Positions 60,268-64,000 of a stretch of 64,000 bases of DNA are shown piece by piece. The DNA is from Acestrorhynchus altus. Taxonomy: Eukaryota; Chordata; Actinopteri; Characiformes; Acestrorhynchidae. Location of the stretch: NCBI GenBank assembly GCA_034509495.1, contig CM067505.1, positions 8,581,532 through 8,645,531 on the forward strand, written 5' to 3'. The position numbers and the translations under genes were made by a program. Within the stretch, counting starts at the first letter, position 1, and each line of letters begins with the position of its first letter. The notes beneath the pieces were generated by a model. The model had not been told where the DNA came from and made no database searches. It saw only the letters and a list, made by a program, of their open reading frames with translations.

Positions 60268-62210
60268 GCTGAAGGCCTCCCCAAATCAGCATTCCTAGTG
60301 AAGAGCACTTTGTTGGCACTAGCAGAAAAAGGATAGTGATAGAGATTCAAGATGCACACCTTACACTTATTTATTCTAGTTAGAAATACAATGCTCAAAT
60401 TACTTGGGATGGAAAAAAAAACAGTATTGTTGCAGCTATAGGCTCATCATAGCAACACGATTTCATGGTCACAGCAAGACTAGTCAAAGATTTGTGTGTG
60501 AAGGAAAAATATTGATGTACTTGAATATTTTTTTCCTGGCATTTCTGGGCCACTTCTATTGGTACGTTCATGTCAAATGTTCACGTTATGTAAAAAACAG
60601 ATGCCATTTTCAAATGGTGTTGAAATAATGATGACAAAAGTTGAGATATTTGGGTTTGATAGGACAGTGATGTATGTCAAGGTTGGCGAGACAAGGCAAG
60701 GAAACATGGAACATTACCAGAAAGATCCTGATAAACAGTCTCGTCTCTGTGCGGTGCTTCCACAACACTGAGATACTAAAAACAGCTCTTTGGTAATCTG
60801 ATGTGCTTAGAAGTGATTTCCATGAGATGTGGAGGTTTTGCTGATTTTGACCATTGATTTAATGCCACGATTAAGTCTTCCAACACTATTTATAATGGAA
60901 CACATTGTAACTATGGTCTTTAATCCTCCTTTTGGAAAGCTACCTTACCTCAGACTTTGGATCTAGCCCAAATCCACTCCACCTGAATAAACTGCCTTCT
61001 TTAGCCCTTGATTGGCTAGATATTGCATGTTAGACTTGGGATTGAACTAAAACCTATGGCACGATCGCTCTCCAGCGACCTTTAACCTGGCTGATCTTGG
61101 CTCTATGTTTTAGCCCAGAGCATTTGTAGCACGGTACAGTAATACTTGACTAATAATCTTACAGCAATAGGAACACTGCAAAAAAGATCTCATTTTGGCC
61201 AGTGAAATTCCTTTAGTAAGTATTTATTGATCTCACTTATTTTACACAAACCTACGGAGTGGATTTGTTATGAATAAGATCTATTTATAGAGTTTTTCTA
61301 TTTATTTTAGGACATTTTTATTGTGAATGACAAATTTGCTTCTTTGAAGAAAATGTATAAGTTATGTCTGACTGGAATTAGAATTTCTCACACTTTGAGA
61401 AAGGTAAATTATTTAAAAATGCTTACATTGTAAAAAATAAACAAGTTAATTAGATGCAAGATGATTTCATCTGCCAAGATATTGTTGCAATGAATGAGAG
61501 CATTCTTTGCATTTTAATGGTAACTCTTACTGTCGGTAATGCTCATGATTGGTGAAGGTGTGTGGGAGTGTATGAAACGTTTGTGTGAATGTCAAATTTG
61601 TTTGTGTACTACTAGAGATATTTATTATGTCACTTTATATCATGTAAGCTGAAATTATACATTTACACAACTTTCTGTAATGGGTTCTAAGGAAAAATAT
61701 ACTGTATTAAAATGATAAAAAGACAGCGGTTGTGGCATATGATGTGGTATTTAAAGTTGTTCATTTGGCGCATGTGAGAGATTGAGAGAATGTGCCAAAC
61801 TATTTTTAGAATAAAGTAATTGTATGACTGTGCACTCTCGGAAACAACTGACATGAAATCAACTGAAAGGCATCAAGTTAAACTGAATAACTTCAAGGAC
61901 TCATTCTTTTCCCCTCTAAATACCATATAGGAGATTTTGTAATAAAATATAAAAGTACTTGCAAGCAACTTACCCATTTAACGATGCCTGTTAAGACAAC
62001 AAAGACTATAAACACCTGAATCAGAGTTATTTAAATGTAACATGCACAATTTTATTGTAACCTGCAGATTTCTATATTGTGCAAGTGTGGAAGTGACTGA
62101 AATCACAGTAGAGAATCTATAGTTAAATCCTTGCTGTTGGCATTATAAAAGGTAATTTTTTAGATACATTAACCTTTTAACCACCTACAGATTCACTTCT
62201 ACTCCCCCAG
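60268..62210 (+). other. nkiras1: nkiras1 3' UTR and convergent intergenic region
   Basis: Non-coding. Candidate AATAAA signals on the plus strand occur near 61006, 61435, 61811 and 61941; I cannot tell which is used. No other gene or recognised repeat was seen here. Confidence 0.4.
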
Positions 62211-62219
62211 AAGAAAATA

Positions 62220-62837
62220 TTTATTTGAGACAGGGATTTTTATAGTGCAGAATGTAGGACACTTATAGGTGAAACGGCAACACTGTTACTGTATCACTAT
62301 ATTGCTCAACTAGAGAAAGGATGTCTCACCATCTTAAAAAAAAAAAAAAAAGATGTCTTGGCCACACTGTTGAGAATAAATACTGACAAAGCCAAAAGGC
62401 AGTGTACATCCAATGTAACTTTAATAGCAGAGGGGGGAAAATACATTACAGTCAGACATAGTACCAGAGGGTCATGCTGTGATTTCATTTTACAAGCAAT
62501 CAAGGTTTATAAATGAAGGTCCTTTTGAAGCACTAACTAAAATCAATTTACAAGAGCAGAACAGAAAAGGAAGACACATTAAGATCCGTTATTGCCAAAT
62601 CATGATTCTACATGGGTCAAGAGAAAAGAAAAGGTCACACATAATGACAATATCAAGAAAAAAAGACTTTAAATCCCACCATAAAAATCCTCCCTGCTCT
62701 CTCTCCAACCACTGAATCCCATTACCTCGCCCCTTCATATACATCCTCCTCCCTCTCCCACCCTTACGACACCCCCCACCCCTTAAGCCCCACCCAAGTC
62801 ACCCCAACCAGCAGCTTTCTTTCCTTACTGCATGTGA
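62220..62837 (-). other. ube2e1: probable ube2e1 3' UTR
   Basis: Lies directly downstream of the ube2e1 stop on the minus strand. The plus-strand C-rich stretch 62690-62815 is G-rich on the transcript. A minus-strand AATAAA lies near 62219-62224. The extent is inferred. Confidence 0.35.
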
Positions 62838-62935
62838 TTATGTGGCATAGCGCTTGGTCCACTGTTTGGCTATTCTGTCGTGCTCCGGTCTGTTGGTTGT
62901 GTACTGCGTCGCGATACTTCCCACCAGAGGGTCGG
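62838..62935 (-). CDS. ube2e1: ube2e1 (partial): last coding exon of ubiquitin-conjugating enzyme E2 E-class
   Basis: On the minus strand, after a TCTCTTGTAG acceptor, the exon reads (A)DPLVGSIATQYTTNRPEH followed by DRIAKQWTKRYAT and TAA. This is the invariant C-terminal helix of UBE2E1/2/3, E2 enzymes that pass ubiquitin from E1 to substrates. The catalytic cysteine lies in an upstream exon beyond the right edge of the window. The paralogue is assigned by position next to nkiras1, as in human; the 98-nt exon alone cannot separate UBE2E1 from UBE2E2/3. Confidence 0.88.
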
Positions 62936-64000
62936 CTACAAGAGAGAATTCGCAGTTCACTGTCAGTTTACAGTTGAGGAGTTTACTGTTGAACATTCCA
63001 GCATTCATAATATATTACAGTTTACAGTGTATCCGCTGCTAAACATTACTTTTTGATATACCGTTTATTGTTCAAACGGACCATTTCATCCTGTACAACT
63101 AATAAATAAATAATCATGACAATCAGTATGACGTACCCAAACATTTATCAGACAAATTTATTCTGATCCATGTTGTCAGCAAAAGAAAAATTCTGTAAAA
63201 TGGGAGTGTGAGCATGGACTGCAGGACCATAATAATACAAACTGAGAAACTCTGTACTCTGACCACCCTTTACTATCACCATTTCACTGATATGTTACTT
63301 TAAAGAACCAGTCAAAAATGCAAGCAAAGTAGTTTTTAAATAGGTGGATTCACATACATTCATATTTCCCATGTACAGCAACCATGCATCCATCTGAAGA
63401 CTCACCTGTTTCAGGAGTATTTAACTCCATAAAGACATTTGTTTCAACAGGATCTAAGCGTGAGGAATCTCTAGATTCTCACCTTGTCTTCTAGCTAAGG
63501 ATATTCTGAGTGATCAGCAAAGTACTTTTGTAAGTCGCTCTAGATAAGGGTGTCTTGCTAAATGCCATAAATGTAATTTTGTTGCTCACATGCACTTCAA
63601 AGCCAAACAAATGCAAAAAAAAAAACAAAAAAGGAAATACTGCTAAAATAAGTGTTCTGACAGTGCAGCAAACTGGTATGGTTCCACTTTCTGGTCTTAA
63701 ACATGATCCACAGTTCTGCTACACACTAATGGGACTTTCTCTTCATGTACTAATCACACTGAAACTCACCATCAATTTTGGAGTCCTAGAAAGCCCCTTT
63801 CTGGCTTAGTTTATTTTATTAGTATCTGTCAATATTAAATTAAATGAAACTACATTAAATTTAAAAAATCCTCACAAATGAGGCATCTGTATGACAGATC
63901 CTAATACATAAACCTTGTACAAAATCCATGCAACCATTACATCTAATGATTTAATTAGTCCAACATTCTAATGAAAAGACAGTACACAACATACTACGTA
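62936..64000 (-). other. ube2e1: ube2e1 intron (partial)
   Basis: Upstream of the last ube2e1 exon. The previous coding exon, with the catalytic cysteine, is not in the window. A LINE tail lies at 63385-63580. Confidence 0.6.
63385..63580 (+). mobile_element. LINE 3'-end fragment
   Basis: The plus strand encodes LKTHLF-like sequence (SSEDSPVSGVFNSI frame shifts) and ends with TAAGTCGCTCTAGATAAGG then GTCTTGCTAAATGCCATAAA, the typical 3' tail of fish LINEs of the Rex1/L2 group and the SINEs that use it. Confidence 0.65.

Overview
This window is vertebrate, almost certainly teleost fish, nuclear DNA. Genes are split into exons with GT-AG introns, about 90% of the sequence is non-coding, and it is littered with decayed Tc1/mariner transposons, LINE fragments and microsatellites of the kind common in fish genomes. 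The gene order thrb(+), nr1d2(-), rpl15(-), nkiras1(+), ube2e1(-) is the mirror image of the human 3p24 block (THRB, NR1D2, RPL15, NKIRAS1, UBE2E1). The copy is therefore orthologous; by teleost naming the Rev-erb gene is probably nr1d2a. An otophysan fish is plausible from the repeat families, but this is a weak inference.

Layout. 1-13.4 kb: non-coding, with two Tc1-like remnants, an L1-type LINE relic and two copies of a dispersed non-autonomous repeat. 13.4-25.2 kb: the TRbeta2-specific first exon of thrb with a candidate core promoter, then all shared exons for the DNA-binding and ligand-binding domains, including a 27-nt microexon. The TRbeta1-specific first exon was not found and probably lies upstream of the window. 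25.2-38.6 kb: thrb 3' UTR and a repeat-rich convergent intergenic region. 38.6-44.4 kb: nr1d2 (Rev-erb beta), eight exons on the minus strand, with a CpG-rich cluster of clock-type elements in intron 1. 45-53.5 kb: repeats. 53.5-55.75 kb: rpl15, intact. 56.1-56.8 kb: a TG-rich higher-order minisatellite separating the divergent rpl15 and nkiras1 promoters. 56.9-60.3 kb: nkiras1, intact. 62.8-62.9 kb: the last coding exon of ube2e1; the rest of that gene lies beyond the right edge.

Biology. thrb and nr1d2 encode nuclear receptors that bind AGGTCA half-sites. TRbeta2 is the cone-photoreceptor and pituitary form of the T3 receptor. Rev-erb beta is a heme-regulated repressor of the circadian loop. 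RPL15 is a 60S ribosomal protein, kappaB-Ras1 (nkiras1) restrains IkappaB degradation, and UBE2E1 is a ubiquitin-conjugating enzyme.

The most notable anomaly is nr1d2. Exons 1, 2 and 8 are open and intact, and every splice site can still be seen, but exons 3-7 (39,235-42,124) carry many 1-2 nt indels that break both zinc fingers and the ligand-binding domain. Every other gene in the window is clean. This is either a recently broken ohnolog or a badly assembled 3-kb patch. Other items worth a look are the thrb microexon, a 39-bp near-perfect hairpin upstream of nr1d2, and the clock-element cluster. No convincing wholly new system was seen.
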